Part shown: piece by piece, positions 1 through 8,802 of the stretch
Position numbering within the stretch: the first letter of the stretch is position 1
Layout of the letters: each line of letters begins with the position of its first letter
NCBI RefSeq assembly: GCF_001445575.1
Contig: NZ_CP013200.1
Span: forward strand, 1,054,001 to 1,118,000
DNA: 64,000 nt
From: Arthrobacter alpinus
GTDB lineage: Bacteria; Actinomycetota; Actinomycetes; Actinomycetales; Micrococcaceae
Direction: 5' to 3'
The notes under the pieces: model-generated
Database searches by the model: none
The model's input: the letters and a program-made list of their open reading frames with translations, nothing else
What the model was told of the DNA's origin: nothing
Made by a program: the position numbers and the translations under genes

Positions 1-1312
1 CGCGAACAACTTGGGCGCATATGCCCGCGGAGGGTTGACCCCGCGTCGCAAGGCGAAGCTTGAACTGCATCTGCAAGGCTGCCTTCGCTGTAGCGAAATG
101 TTGCTGCACGTTGAAGACGTGGGCGTCGGCATGCGCACCATCATCTTCCCGGCGGTGGTAGGTATGGTATTTGTTGGATCGAAGACTTCAGTGGGTGCTG
201 CGCTGGGGGCTGTCCCGCTGCTTGCCGAAAGTGCCCCTGCAGGGGGATTGGGTGGAGGTGGACTTGGAGGTGCCGGGGCCACGACTCTTGGGTCCGCTGG
301 CCTGTCCACAGTGGTGGCGGCGTCTGTTGTGGGCATTGCGCTGGTGGGAGCGGTCGTGGCGTCTGCCGTTGGGCTGCCCAATTTTCAGATGCGCGGCGCT
401 GCCGTCGAGTCGCACCAGATAGCCAGCGCCTTTACCGCTCCTGCGGCTCAAACGCAGCGTCCGCCGGCCGGGACTGCTTCACCGCATGCCGGCCAGCCTG
501 TAGCCGCCGCAACGCCCGTAGCTCCGAATGATCATGCGGAGTTGTTTATATCCACGGTTCCGCCGGACCCGGACCGCCCCTTGGTTGCGCCCGATGGGCT
601 GAGGTGGGTCCTGCTGCCAATGGAGCCAACTCCTGTGCAGTCAACACAGTGGGCAACGGCTGCCCCGTCTGTGACCGAACACCCTGCCCCGGAGCCCACG
701 GCAACCGTGACACTGCCAACGCCAACCCCGATGCCGGCTCCAACACCCAGCGCCACAGCATTGCCTTCCAACCAGCCGTCGAATGTTCCAACGCCGACGC
801 CGGTCCCAACTCAGGAACCGACGCCGGCACCAACTCAGGAACCGACGCCGGTCCCGACGCCGGCACCAACTCAGGAACCGACGCCAACGCCACCAACGTC
901 AGCCCCGGCCCCAACAACAACGACCGAACCGACCGCCACTGCTACGCCTGACGCCGGTGCGAATTTCTCGATCAGGGGGAGCCTGCTGTCCCAGACGGCC
1001 ATGGAAACGTTGCTTCAGTTGGAGATCTCCAGCTCGGGAGCGGGTCTGGCCGGCCCACAGGTATCGTTCAGTGTTCCGTATCTCTGGAGGGGAATCCCCA
1101 TCGAGGTGACCCCGCCCGCAGGATGGAGCTGCGCTGACACATCAACGACTCTCAGTGCCGGCGCCAACTGTACGGCGGCCCACTGGGCTGGGACGGTGGG
1201 TACGTTCATGGTCAGTGTGCCCACTCCCGGCATCCTGCCAGGCTATCCAATGAAAATCAGTGTTTCGGCCAGCGGCGCGGAGAGCTTCAACGGCTGGATC
1301 TGGTTCAAATAA
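1..1312 (+). CDS. Zinc-finger (zf-HC2) membrane protein with extracellular P/T-rich stalk, 5' partial
   Basis: The reading frame is open to the left edge (first full codon at base 2), so the true start lies outside; the TTG at 11 is not taken as the start. Near the N-terminus of the visible part is HLQGCLRCSEM, the H-x3-C-x2-C pattern of anti-sigma zinc fingers (zf-HC2). Two hydrophobic stretches follow, the second being a clear membrane helix (LSTVVAASVVGIALVGAVVA). Then comes a Pro/Thr/Ala/Glu-rich stalk with repeats of the type PTQEPTPAP and a final globular domain of about 110 residues with two Cys and FNGWIWFK at its end. In actinobacteria such zinc fingers occur as separate anti-sigma factors or fused behind an ECF sigma factor; the missing 5' part would decide. 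The outer domain is not recognised. I infer a surface-sensing or surface-anchoring role. Confidence 0.6.
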   Translation, partial: ANNLGAYARGGLTPRRKAKLELHLQGCLRCSEMLLHVEDVGVGMRTIIFPAVVGMVFVGSKTSVGAALGAVPLLAESAPAGGLGGGGLGGAGATTLGSAGLSTVVAASVVGIALVGAVVASAVGLPNFQMRGAAVESHQIASAFTAPAAQTQRPPAGTASPHAGQPVAAATPVAPNDHAELFISTVPPDPDRPLVAPDGLRWVLLPMEPTPVQSTQWATAAPSVTEHPAPEPTATVTLPTPTPMPAPTPSATALPSNQPSNVPTPTPVPTQEPTPAPTQEPTPVPTPAPTQEPTPTPPTSAPAPTTTTEPTATATPDAGANFSIRGSLLSQTAMETLLQLEISSSGAGLAGPQVSFSVPYLWRGIPIEVTPPAGWSCADTSTTLSAGANCTAAHWAGTVGTFMVSVPTPGILPGYPMKISVSASGAESFNGWIWFK

Positions 1313-1444
1313 GACGCTTGAGTGACGCGCCAAGACGGACATTAAGTCTCATAATCCGAGATAAAGTATTGGAAATTGCAGATTTCTGATAGTGCTTCGC
1401 TAATGTGGTGACGTTGCAAAATACCCGACGATTAAGCGGTCATC

Positions 1445-2950
1445 ATGAAGTTATTCCGAACCAAATCAATTGAACACTCCCTGGCTGATGCTGAAGAGCC
1501 CGGCCACGGCCTCAAACGCACGCTCAGCACCTGGGATCTGATGATCATGGGCATCGCGGTCGCCGTTGGTGCAGGCATCTTCTCGGTGGGAGCCAATGCC
1601 GCCGCAAACCACGCCGGCCCGGCGGTCTCCATCTCCTTCATTCTGGCGGCAATCACCTGCGCGCTGGCCATTATGTGTTACGCCGAATTTGCCACAGCAA
1701 TCCCCGTGGCAGGCAGCGCCTACGTTTTCACCTATGCCACGGTTGGCGAACTCCTAGCCTGGATTATCGGCTGGAACCTGGTCCTGGAATTGCTCATGGC
1801 AGCGTCGGTGATCGCCAAGTACTGGGGTATCTACCTCAGCAACTTCTTCGAGGCCGTCAATCTCGATGTCCCCTCCAATGTGGCCATCGGTCCGCTCACC
1901 GTGTACTGGGGCCCACTGGTTGTAGTTTCCGTCTTCACGTTCATCCTGGTTATGGGAACCAAGCTGGCAGCGCGGATCAACAACGTCTTCACGCTGATCA
2001 AGATCGGCATTGTCCTCTTCGTGATCGTGGTTGGCTTCTTCTACGTCAAGATGGAGAACTACCAGCCCTTCGTTCCTCCTTCTAAGCCGGCTCCGGTCAC
2101 CGAGGCATCGTGGCAGCTCCAGCCGTTCCTCTCCTTGCTGACAGGCGCCGAGCCGTCGATGTACGGATTTGCCGGCATCATTTCAGGTGCGGCACTAGTG
2201 TTCTTTGCGTTCATTGGCTTCGATGTGGTCGCCACCAGCGCGGAGGAAGTCAAGAACCCTGCCAAGACCTTGCCCCGCGGCATTTTCGCCGGCCTGGCGG
2301 TCACCACCGTGCTGTACATTCTGGTCACCCTGGCCGTTACCGGCATGGTTTCCTATGAGGACCTTGCCAAGGCTGCCGATCCCTCGCTTGCGACGGCGTT
2401 CTCCATGGTCGGTGCCGACTGGGCCGTGGTGATCATTTCCCTCGGATCGCTCATTGGCCTGACCACTGTCATCATGGTGCTGCTCATGGGCCTGGCCCGC
2501 GTCATGATGGCCATGAGCCGTGACGGGCTGCTGCCGCGGGCTCTGAGCAAGACCTCCGACAAGCACGCCACACCTGCCAGAACGCAGATCTTGAGTGGTG
2601 TCCTTGTTGCCGTCCTGGCAGGCTTCACCCCGGTAGAGGTGCTCAGCGAAATGATCAATATTGGCACGCTGAGCGCTTTCGTCATGGTCAGCATCGGCAT
2701 TTTGGTACTTCGCCGAAAGCGTCCTGATCTCAAGCCGGCATTCCGGGTTCCGTTTGGCCCCGTCATTCCTGTGCTGTCAGCCCTACTGTGCATTTACCTG
2801 ATGCTAAACCTGGCCACTTTGACCTGGGTCTTCTTCGCCGTCTGGGTGGCCGTGGGCTTGGTGTTCTACTTCAGTTACGGACACTGGAATTCCAGATTGC
2901 GCCGTGAAGAAGAGGCACTCGCAAAAACTGTTTCAGCAAAACTGAAGTAG
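1445..2950 (+). CDS. APC-superfamily cationic/neutral amino-acid permease
   Basis: A 501-residue integral membrane protein that should import amino acids by proton-coupled transport. The N-terminal cytoplasmic segment ends in LSTWDLMIMGIAVAVGAGIF, the typical TM1 'GxGIF' substrate-backbone-binding signature of the APC family, and the protein matches YfnA/CAT-type permeases in length and in having about 12 to 14 hydrophobic segments. The conserved FFAFIGFDVVATSAEEVKNP segment (about residues 255-275) is characteristic of this subgroup. ATG at 1445 directly precedes the conserved N-terminus. It stands alone: the upstream gene ends 132 bp earlier and the next starts 40 bp later. Substrate cannot be read from sequence. 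Confidence 0.9.
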   Translation: MKLFRTKSIEHSLADAEEPGHGLKRTLSTWDLMIMGIAVAVGAGIFSVGANAAANHAGPAVSISFILAAITCALAIMCYAEFATAIPVAGSAYVFTYATVGELLAWIIGWNLVLELLMAASVIAKYWGIYLSNFFEAVNLDVPSNVAIGPLTVYWGPLVVVSVFTFILVMGTKLAARINNVFTLIKIGIVLFVIVVGFFYVKMENYQPFVPPSKPAPVTEASWQLQPFLSLLTGAEPSMYGFAGIISGAALVFFAFIGFDVVATSAEEVKNPAKTLPRGIFAGLAVTTVLYILVTLAVTGMVSYEDLAKAADPSLATAFSMVGADWAVVIISLGSLIGLTTVIMVLLMGLARVMMAMSRDGLLPRALSKTSDKHATPARTQILSGVLVAVLAGFTPVEVLSEMINIGTLSAFVMVSIGILVLRRKRPDLKPAFRVPFGPVIPVLSALLCIYLMLNLATLTWVFFAVWVAVGLVFYFSYGHWNSRLRREEEALAKTVSAKLK

Positions 2951-2990
2951 AGCCGATACCGGGTGGGCCAGCTGTGCGACGCTGGAAGGC

Positions 2991-3773
2991 ATGAGAAAAA
3001 TGCATCCAAGGACACTGAAGGATGTGGCGCCTGAGGCGGTGCTGCTGGCCGGGGCGGGCCGGGCCGTTCTGCTGCAGCTGGCCAACCCGGCCGTGGGGCA
3101 TGGTGTGGCGGACCATTCCAGCTTTGCCACCGACCCGCTCAAGCGACTGCACGGTACTCTGAGCTATATCTATGCCCTGAGCAACGGCACCCCGGCCCAG
3201 CGCAGGAGCATGCAGCGGCAGGTGCAGCGAGCCCATCTGCCCGTCCAGGCAGCCGGAACCCCGCGAACACCCGCCTACGACGCCTCCGATCCCCATCTGC
3301 AGTTGTGGGTGGCGGCCACGCTGTATGAGTCAGCGTCTCAAACGTACGACGCCGTGTTCCCGGCCCTTTCCGCCGCAGAATCGGAATCGGTGTACCAAAG
3401 TTACGCCATCTTGGGCACAGCATTGGGCATGCCAGCAAGTCTTTGGCCGCGCACTCGTGCCGACTTCGCCGTGTACTGGGCGAAGCAAGTGGAGCAACTC
3501 AGTGTTGACCAGACGGTCCGGGGCGTGGCGGCGGAGCTGCTTGCAGCGAGGCAGGCGCCGTGGGGGATTCGAATCCTCATGCCGCTGGCCCGCTTTCTGA
3601 CGGCGGGCCTGCTGCCACCTACGGTGCGGGACATGTACGGACTTGCCTGGTCGCCTCGCAAGGACTGGCTCCTGAATGCCTGTTTCCGGATGATGTCGCT
3701 GCTGGTGAGCATCACGCCCAAGCTCATCCGCCACGCGCCCATGCGTTTCTATCTCCGGCGTATTCCGGACTAG
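2991..3773 (+). CDS. Oxygenase MpaB / rubber-oxygenase family protein (DUF2236)
   Basis: A 260-residue protein with the hallmarks of the DUF2236 family (MpaB-type oxygenases, latex-clearing protein Lcp): the early LLAGAGRAVLLQLANPAVGHG motif followed by VADHSSFATDP, then a mostly helical body with LWVAATLYES. In Lcp these proteins bind heme b; in the window nothing shows which substrate is used. The ATG at 2991 is followed by a second ATG at 3000 and either may be used. It begins 40 bp after the permease gene on the same strand and may be cotranscribed. Family assignment is good, function unknown. Confidence 0.8.
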   Translation: MRKMHPRTLKDVAPEAVLLAGAGRAVLLQLANPAVGHGVADHSSFATDPLKRLHGTLSYIYALSNGTPAQRRSMQRQVQRAHLPVQAAGTPRTPAYDASDPHLQLWVAATLYESASQTYDAVFPALSAAESESVYQSYAILGTALGMPASLWPRTRADFAVYWAKQVEQLSVDQTVRGVAAELLAARQAPWGIRILMPLARFLTAGLLPPTVRDMYGLAWSPRKDWLLNACFRMMSLLVSITPKLIRHAPMRFYLRRIPD

Positions 3774-3815
3774 GACTTGCTCGAGACGGCCAACCCTGCC
3801 GGCAGCGGCCCTTGT

Positions 3816-4451
3816 TCATGGCGCGGCATAGTGGATGATCCAGTCCACCAAGGGGCGTAGTTGTTCCCAGCGATCGGCGATTTGCTGCTGGGCGCTTTCA
3901 TCTTCGAGCCAGTCCGGTATCCCCAGCAGTAATGAGGCACTCAGTGTCTTGTGCCGGAGCAGGTGTGCCCGTGGGTGATCCCGGGGGAATCCCCGGGGTG
4001 GGGTCTTCAGCTCTGGCCGGGCAACAGTGAAGCCGTCTGCGGCCAGCGTTTCGAGGATGTCAACCAGAGCCGTTCCGCTGGATGTGGCATCCACCGCAGC
4101 CCGGAAACGGGCCAGTTGAGCTGGTGCCGCGGACCGGTAGCCGCCACCCACGCTCAGCCCGCCAGCATCCAGGTGGAGATAGTATCCAACGTCTTCGTAG
4201 GGTGAAAGGAACATGCCCTGGGCGCTCTTGTACGGCTCTTGGGTGTTGGAAAATCTCATGTCCTTGTAAGGGCGGAAGATCTTGCCCCGACCAAATTTGG
4301 GTTCCAGCCCCCTTCGGAGGGCGGAAAGCGGAGCCAGCACATCGGCGTCGTAAGTTTCTTTGTGCGCCAGCCACCAACTGCGGTTGTTATTACCTTCAAG
4401 GGCGGCATAAAACTCCAGGGCTGCCGCGGGAAACCCGGTGAAAGTGTCCAT
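3816..4451 (-). CDS. DUF2461 (TIGR02453) family protein
   Basis: A 211-residue cytoplasmic protein. It starts FTGFPAAALEFYAALEGNNN and continues with WWLAHKETYD, FRPYKDMRFS, EPYKSAQG and YYLHLDAGGLSVGGG, the ordered set of motifs of the DUF2461 family. These proteins are widespread in bacteria and some fungi; no biochemical role is established. Length is normal for the family. It converges with the MpaB-like gene, the two stops being 42 bp apart, and diverges from the Fur-type gene at 4605. Confidence 0.85.
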   Translation of the reverse strand: MDTFTGFPAAALEFYAALEGNNNRSWWLAHKETYDADVLAPLSALRRGLEPKFGRGKIFRPYKDMRFSNTQEPYKSAQGMFLSPYEDVGYYLHLDAGGLSVGGGYRSAAPAQLARFRAAVDATSSGTALVDILETLAADGFTVARPELKTPPRGFPRDHPRAHLLRHKTLSASLLLGIPDWLEDESAQQQIADRWEQLRPLVDWIIHYAAP

Positions 4452-4567
4452 GGGCTGAGCCTAAACAGCACGGGAGGCTCCCACCAGTACCGAGGGCGGG
4501 AACGGGCACACGGCTGGCCAAAACACTGGCTGTGGAGGAACGAAAAGGACCCACCACGGTCGTTTTA

Positions 4568-4582
4568 CTGGACTCAGTCCAG
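4568..4582. promoter_or_regulatory. Perfect palindrome upstream of the Fur-type gene, candidate operator
   Basis: CTGGACTCAGTCCAG is a perfect 7-1-7 inverted repeat ending 22 bp before the ATG of the Fur-family gene. Fur-family peroxide sensors that sit before a catalase commonly repress their own operon by binding a short dyad near the promoter. The position fits autoregulation of the regulator-katA operon; binding itself is inferred. Confidence 0.55.
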
Positions 4583-4604
4583 AAAGGCGGATAGTGTGGG
4601 AGGC

Positions 4605-5072
4605 ATGGAAAAGGAACGAACAATCGAGGACTTATTGCGGGCAGCATCGCTGCGCGTGACTCGTCCCCGCGTTGCCGTTCTCAGTGCGGTCAGCACCTAC
4701 CCTCATGCCGATGCCGACACCATCATCGGTGCTGTTCGCACCGACCTGGGCAGCGTCTCCAAGCAAGCCGTCTACGATGTGCTGGCGGCGCTGGTAGAGG
4801 CAGATCTGGTACGCCGAATTGAACCGTCGGGCTCGCCTGCGCGGTTCGAGACACGGGTAGGGGACAATCACCACCATGTGGTCTGCCGCAGTTGCGGAGA
4901 CATTGCAGATGTGGACTGCGCCCTCGGCGAGGCACCCTGTTTGCATGCCTCCAATAGCCATGGCTTCAGCATTGATGAGGCCGAGGTTATCTACTGGGGC
5001 ACCTGTCCCGACTGCACCGCCAAGAGACTTCTGAACGAGCAAGATCTGAATACCACTAGGAGCGATAAGTAA
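4605..5072 (+). CDS. Fur-family peroxide-responsive regulator (CatR/PerR type)
   Basis: A 155-residue metal-dependent repressor. The frame is open further upstream, but ATG 4605 begins [19 protein letters not shown], the usual Fur start leading into the winged-helix domain ([13 protein letters not shown] ... [21 protein letters not shown]). The dimerisation/metal domain holds [19 protein letters not shown], giving the His cluster and one C-x2-C pair, and CPDC near the C-terminus gives the second pair of the structural zinc site. katA starts 2 bp after its stop, so both are one transcript. This arrangement is that of CatR/FurA regulators sensing H2O2 by oxidation of metal ligands. A perfect palindrome just upstream (4568-4582) suggests autoregulation. 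Confidence 0.88.
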   Translation: MEKERTIEDLLRAASLRVTRPRVAVLSAVSTYPHADADTIIGAVRTDLGSVSKQAVYDVLAALVEADLVRRIEPSGSPARFETRVGDNHHHVVCRSCGDIADVDCALGEAPCLHASNSHGFSIDEAEVIYWGTCPDCTAKRLLNEQDLNTTRSDK

Positions 5073-5074
5073 AG

Positions 5075-6541
5075 ATGACTATCGAAAACACCTCACCGCT
5101 GACCACCGCAGCAGGCGCGCCGGTTGCCAACAACCAGGACAGCCTCACCGCCGGTCCTCGCGGACCCATGCTGCTGCAGGACGTTTGGTTCCTGGAGAAG
5201 CTGGCTCACTTTAGCCGCGAAGTTATCCCCGAGCGTCGCATGCATGCCAAGGGCTCTGGCGCCTTCGGTACCTTCACGGTCACCAACGACATCACCAAGT
5301 ACACCAAGGCAGACATCTTCTCCGAGGTGGGCAAGAAGACCGAGCTCTTTACTCGATTCTCCACGGTTGCCGGTGAACGCGGCGCTGCCGACGCCGAGCG
5401 TGACATCCGCGGATTCTCTGTGAAGTTCTACACCGAGGAAGGCAACTGGGACCTGGTTGGCAACAACACCCCCGTATTCTTCTTCCGCGACGGCTTGAAG
5501 TTCCCTGACCTGAACCGCGCAGTGAAGCGTGATCCGCGCACCAACCTGCGCAGCGCCGAGAACAACTGGGACTTCTGGACCAACCTCCCCGAGTCCCTGC
5601 ACCAGGTCACGATCGTCATGTCTGATCGCGGCATCCCCGACGGCTACCGTCACATGCACGGCTTTGGCTCACACACCTTCTCCCTGATCAACGCCGAAGG
5701 CGAGCGTTCCTGGGTCAAGTTCCACCACGTCACGCAGCAGGGCATCAAGAACCTGAGCGATGCCGAGGCCGCCGCAGTAGTTGCTGGCGACCGAGAGTCC
5801 AGCCAGCGCGATCTCTTTGACTCGATCGAGAACGGCGACTTCCCGAAGTGGAAGCTCATGGTTCAGATCATGCCTGAGGCTGACGCTGACACGTACAAGT
5901 ACCACCCGTTCGACCTCACCAAGGTCTGGTCCAAGAAGGACTACCCGCTGATTGAGGTTGGCGAGTGGGAACTGAACCGCAACGCCGAGAACTACTTCGC
6001 CGATGTTGAGCAGGCTGCTTTCGCGCCGGCAAACGTGGTGCCGGGCATCAGCTTCTCCCCGGACCGCATGCTGCAGGCCCGCCTGTTCTCCTACGGCGAT
6101 GCTGCCCGCTACCGCCTCGGTGTCAACCACCACCAGATCCCGGTCAACGCCCCGAAGAACGCTGTCAACACCTACCACCGCGATGGTCAGGGCCGCGTGG
6201 ATGGCAACCAGGGCCGCACCCCCGGCATCGAGCCGAACTCCTACGGCCGCTGGCCCGAGCAGCCCGCCTACGCGGATCCGGCACAGGCTATTGGCGCCAT
6301 TGCTGACCGGTTCAACTACCGCGAAGATGATGCCAACTACTTTGAGCAGCCCGGCATCTTGTTCCGCGAAAAGATGAGCGACGAGCAGCGCCAGGTGCTC
6401 TTCGAGAACACCGCCCGCGCCATCGATGGAGCCTCACAGGCCACCATCGAGCGTCACATCTACAACTGCACCCAGGCCGATCCGGCTTACGGCGCAGGTG
6501 TTCGTGCGGCCATTGAGGCTCACCAGGCGTCCAAGGCTTAG
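5075..6541 (+). CDS. katA: Monofunctional heme catalase
   Basis: A 488-residue small-subunit catalase that converts 2 H2O2 to O2 and water in the cytoplasm. Distal-pocket His57 lies in [13 protein letters not shown], followed by the FTVT and [16 protein letters not shown] segments; the proximal heme ligand is Tyr340 in [19 protein letters not shown]. Length and ends match clade 3 catalases. The start at 5075 has TAGGAG at 5057-5062 as ribosome site inside the end of the preceding Fur gene, 2 bp after whose stop it begins. It is expected to be derepressed by peroxide through that regulator. A strong hairpin (6557-6604) follows. Confidence 0.97.
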   Translation: MTIENTSPLTTAAGAPVANNQDSLTAGPRGPMLLQDVWFLEKLAHFSREVIPERRMHAKGSGAFGTFTVTNDITKYTKADIFSEVGKKTELFTRFSTVAGERGAADAERDIRGFSVKFYTEEGNWDLVGNNTPVFFFRDGLKFPDLNRAVKRDPRTNLRSAENNWDFWTNLPESLHQVTIVMSDRGIPDGYRHMHGFGSHTFSLINAEGERSWVKFHHVTQQGIKNLSDAEAAAVVAGDRESSQRDLFDSIENGDFPKWKLMVQIMPEADADTYKYHPFDLTKVWSKKDYPLIEVGEWELNRNAENYFADVEQAAFAPANVVPGISFSPDRMLQARLFSYGDAARYRLGVNHHQIPVNAPKNAVNTYHRDGQGRVDGNQGRTPGIEPNSYGRWPEQPAYADPAQAIGAIADRFNYREDDANYFEQPGILFREKMSDEQRQVLFENTARAIDGASQATIERHIYNCTQADPAYGAGVRAAIEAHQASKA

Positions 6542-6556
6542 TCCTTAAAGACGTAC

Positions 6557-6604
6557 GACGGCGGCACTTACCTTCGCTTCTTGCGGAAGGTGAGTGCCGC
6601 CGTC
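6557..6604 (+). terminator. Hairpin after katA
   Basis: GACGGCGGCACTTACCTTC pairs with GAAGGTGAGTGCCGCCGTC around a short loop, with one mismatch in the arms. It starts 16 bp after the katA stop and is followed by a weak T-rich stretch. Position and stability fit a factor-independent terminator. Confidence 0.75.
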
Positions 6605-6639
6605 GTTGGTTAACGCCGGCATCCGGGTTCCCCTTGTCC

Positions 6640-6700
6640 CGCGAGGATGCACTAGTTGCTAATGTTCCGCGCGAACATTAGCAACTAGTGCATCCTCGCG
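6640..6700. repeat. 61-bp perfect inverted repeat in convergent junction
   Basis: Two 28-base arms, CGCGAGGATGCACTAG... and its exact complement, flank a 5-base loop. It lies between the katA terminator and the 3' end of the ankyrin gene, so it can act as terminator for the leftward operon. The part next to the loop, GCTAATGTTC/GAACATTAGC, resembles two other hairpins of this window (15647-15707 and 29941-29993). Confidence 0.8.
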
Positions 6701-6702
6701 GA

Positions 6703-6736
6703 GGGGGAGAGGGGGAGAGGGGGAGGAAGAGCAGGG
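6703..6736 (+). other. G-run tract, potential G-quadruplex
   Basis: Three runs of five G separated by AGA, then a further GGG after a 10-base spacer, all on the + strand. It fits the G3+ quadruplex pattern and directly abuts the stop codon of the ankyrin gene at 6741, where the template strand for that leftward gene carries the G-runs. A functional role is not shown. Confidence 0.45.
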
Positions 6737-6740
6737 AAGG

Positions 6741-7127
6741 CTAGCCGAGCAGGTGTTCGCGGCCAAACATGGCGGCCGTGGCCCGAGCGGAGGGCGTTCC
6801 GGCATCGAGATCCGCGCCGGCTGCCACGAGCAGTGTGACCACTGCGTCTTCGCCCTTGAACAGGGCGCCGGCGAGCGGTGACTGGTCCCGGTCGTTGCGT
6901 AGATCCACGTTGGCGCCGCGCGCCAGCAGCATGGAGACAGTGCTGGCGTTGCCCTTGTAAGCGGCCAGCATTAAGAGGGTGTTGCCGCCGGCGTCTTGGA
7001 CGTCCAAATCCAGCCCGTGATCGAGGAAATCGGCCAGTTCAGCGCTCTTGTCGTCGCGAGCCAGGTCCATGGCGAGGGCTATAACCTGCGTGGTCTGGTC
7101 TTCATTGAGGGAGGAGTTGTTGCTCAT
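6741..7127 (-). CDS. Ankyrin-repeat protein
   Basis: A 128-residue protein made almost entirely of ankyrin repeats: GLDLDVQDAGGNTLLMLAAY, GNASTVSMLLARGANVDLRN and DRDQSPLAGALFKGEDAVVT each give the helix-turn-helix-hairpin pattern. Small ankyrin proteins next to catalases (for example AnkB beside KatB in Pseudomonas) support catalase activity or peroxide resistance, and the position of this gene converging on katA suggests a similar role. Its ATG overlaps the stop of the upstream gene as ATGA (7124-7127), so it is translationally coupled to the HIT-like protein. The stop is followed on its strand by the G-rich tract and a 61-bp inverted repeat. Confidence 0.85.
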   Translation of the reverse strand: MSNNSSLNEDQTTQVIALAMDLARDDKSAELADFLDHGLDLDVQDAGGNTLLMLAAYKGNASTVSMLLARGANVDLRNDRDQSPLAGALFKGEDAVVTLLVAAGADLDAGTPSARATAAMFGREHLLG

Positions 7128-8014
7128 TTCTCTACAGTAGGCGATGGCTTGGCGCTTGTCCCAGCAGTCCCCGCCGGAACTGTCCCATCCGGATGAGGCA
7201 GATCCAGGCCTCCAGCGTCAACGAAGGTAGCGAGGCGGTCATCGTTGCCATGCTCGCGGGCGAAAATTTCAATGCTCGGCGAGGCACCCCACAGATCTGT
7301 GGCCCAGACAGAAATGCCAGCATGCCTCGGGCTGGTGTGCCAGGCAATGTCTTCAATGCCTTGGACCAGTTCCAACAGGGCCGCCGTGTCCACCTGATCC
7401 AGTGAGTCAACGGGAGAACGGGGGGCAGCCGTCCAATGTCCAACCCTGAATTCTTGGCCGGTATTGGGACGGGCTGGCTCGACGTGAAAGGCACGGTTCT
7501 CCCAGCCCTCAGGCGCCCATCCTGCTGGCCCGAACGGTCCTTCCGGCGCTCGTGAATACTCCGGTAGCGGGCCGTCGGAGCCCGCCCCTGACTGAGTCTC
7601 CGGGTTGCTCGCTAGCCATTCGCGCAGGCCGTGGTCTACGTCTTCAGTGCACTGCACCGCTGAACGCTGGTGAGCCGGACGGACAAGTGCGGAAGCCGCC
7701 GTCGTGCTTCCCGGCCACACAAAAAAGGTGTGTAGCGAGGGGGTGGACGTTTCGGCAACGGGCTCGCCAATGGCGTCACCCACAGGCTGCCAGTTCCGGG
7801 AGATATACAACTGCGCTCCAGTTGCGCCCACCAGCTCGGTCAGGGCCCGTCGCAGTGCACCGTAGCAGCGCAAGAGGTCGGCGGCGGAGTCCGGGCCGAA
7901 CGCAATGGATGGATCATTGAGCCGGATCACGAAATGACCATCTGTCAGAGGAGCTTTGGGCCGCCGAATACTCCAAAATGTCGAAGTGAACAATTGCTCT
8001 TGTGTAACTGGCAC
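7124..8014 (-). CDS. HIT-like domain protein lacking the His triad, unknown function
   Basis: A 296-residue protein starting at GTG 8014 behind GGGAGG. Residues 22-110 resemble a HIT fold: DGHFVIRL, a helix with ALRRALTELVGATGAQLYIS, and the end SLHTFFVWPG where HIT hydrolases have HxHxH. Only one His is left there, so nucleotidyl hydrolase activity is unlikely unless the active site has moved. The C-terminal half (from about residue 170) has no recognisable domain. It is the first gene of a two-gene operon with the ankyrin protein. The HIT resemblance is my pattern reading and needs a profile search. Confidence 0.55.
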   Translation of the reverse strand: MPVTQEQLFTSTFWSIRRPKAPLTDGHFVIRLNDPSIAFGPDSAADLLRCYGALRRALTELVGATGAQLYISRNWQPVGDAIGEPVAETSTPSLHTFFVWPGSTTAASALVRPAHQRSAVQCTEDVDHGLREWLASNPETQSGAGSDGPLPEYSRAPEGPFGPAGWAPEGWENRAFHVEPARPNTGQEFRVGHWTAAPRSPVDSLDQVDTAALLELVQGIEDIAWHTSPRHAGISVWATDLWGASPSIEIFAREHGNDDRLATFVDAGGLDLPHPDGTVPAGTAGTSAKPSPTVEK

Positions 8015-8106
8015 GTTTACCTCCCGGACAGTGTAATTTCTTGTCAGCCTAACGCAACGCAGTTGAGCCCCGCACGTAACGTCCTGGAGTAAGACAGAAT
8101 AGAATC

Positions 8107-8802
8107 ATGCGATTGATCTTGATTAGGCACGGCCAAACCCCCAACAACGTACGTGGTGTTCTGGACACCGCCGTCCCGGGACCGGGTCTGACGCCCCTTG
8201 GTGAACTGCAGGCAGCCGCCATCCCTGACGCTGTGGCGGGGCAGAACATTGCGGCCCTCTACATTTCAAATCTGAGCCGCACGGCATTGACGGCGGCTCC
8301 ACTGGCTGCCGCACACAACCTCGAACCGGTGGTTCGGGACGGATTGCGGGAGATCAGCGCAGGCGATCTGGAAATGAAAGGCGACAAAGCCTCGATTGAG
8401 GCATATCTGCATGCCGTCAAGTCCTGGCTAACGGGGGATCTCTCGGTTCGCATGCCAGGAGCTGACACCGGTTTTGAGGTCTTGGCACGCTTCGACGCTG
8501 TCGTTGAAGAAGCCGCCGCTGCCCACCAGACCGTCGCCATGGTCAGCCACGGCGCCATGATCCGATTCTGGGCAGGCCACAGGGGTGTCAATATCGATTG
8601 GGCCGACCCGAAATATCATGACCTGTCCAACACCGGCGTTGTCATCCTGGACGGCGAACCGACGGGCAGTTCCGCACCGGGTGGCTGGCGCATTCAGGCC
8701 TGGCATGGTGAACCAGCCGGAGGATTGAGGGGTTTGGACGCCGACGGACCCACCGCTGAAATGACCACGGAGAATATAGACGCAGGGCATGAAAACCACT
8801 AA
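8107..8802 (+). CDS. Histidine phosphatase family protein (phosphoglycerate-mutase-like)
   Basis: A 231-residue protein beginning MRLILIRHGQTPNN, the RHG motif whose His is phosphorylated in catalysis. SNLSRTALTAAPLA provides the conserved Arg pocket, and MVSHGAMIRFWAG the second catalytic His. The intervening EISAGDLEM replaces the usual E-x-x-G-x-W-E segment. Substrate is not predictable; members include cofactor-dependent mutases, broad phosphatases and SixA-like protein phosphatases. Its last 14 bases overlap the start of the sensor kinase gene at 8789, so the three genes 8107-10800 probably form one operon. Confidence 0.88.
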   Translation: MRLILIRHGQTPNNVRGVLDTAVPGPGLTPLGELQAAAIPDAVAGQNIAALYISNLSRTALTAAPLAAAHNLEPVVRDGLREISAGDLEMKGDKASIEAYLHAVKSWLTGDLSVRMPGADTGFEVLARFDAVVEEAAAAHQTVAMVSHGAMIRFWAGHRGVNIDWADPKYHDLSNTGVVILDGEPTGSSAPGGWRIQAWHGEPAGGLRGLDADGPTAEMTTENIDAGHENH

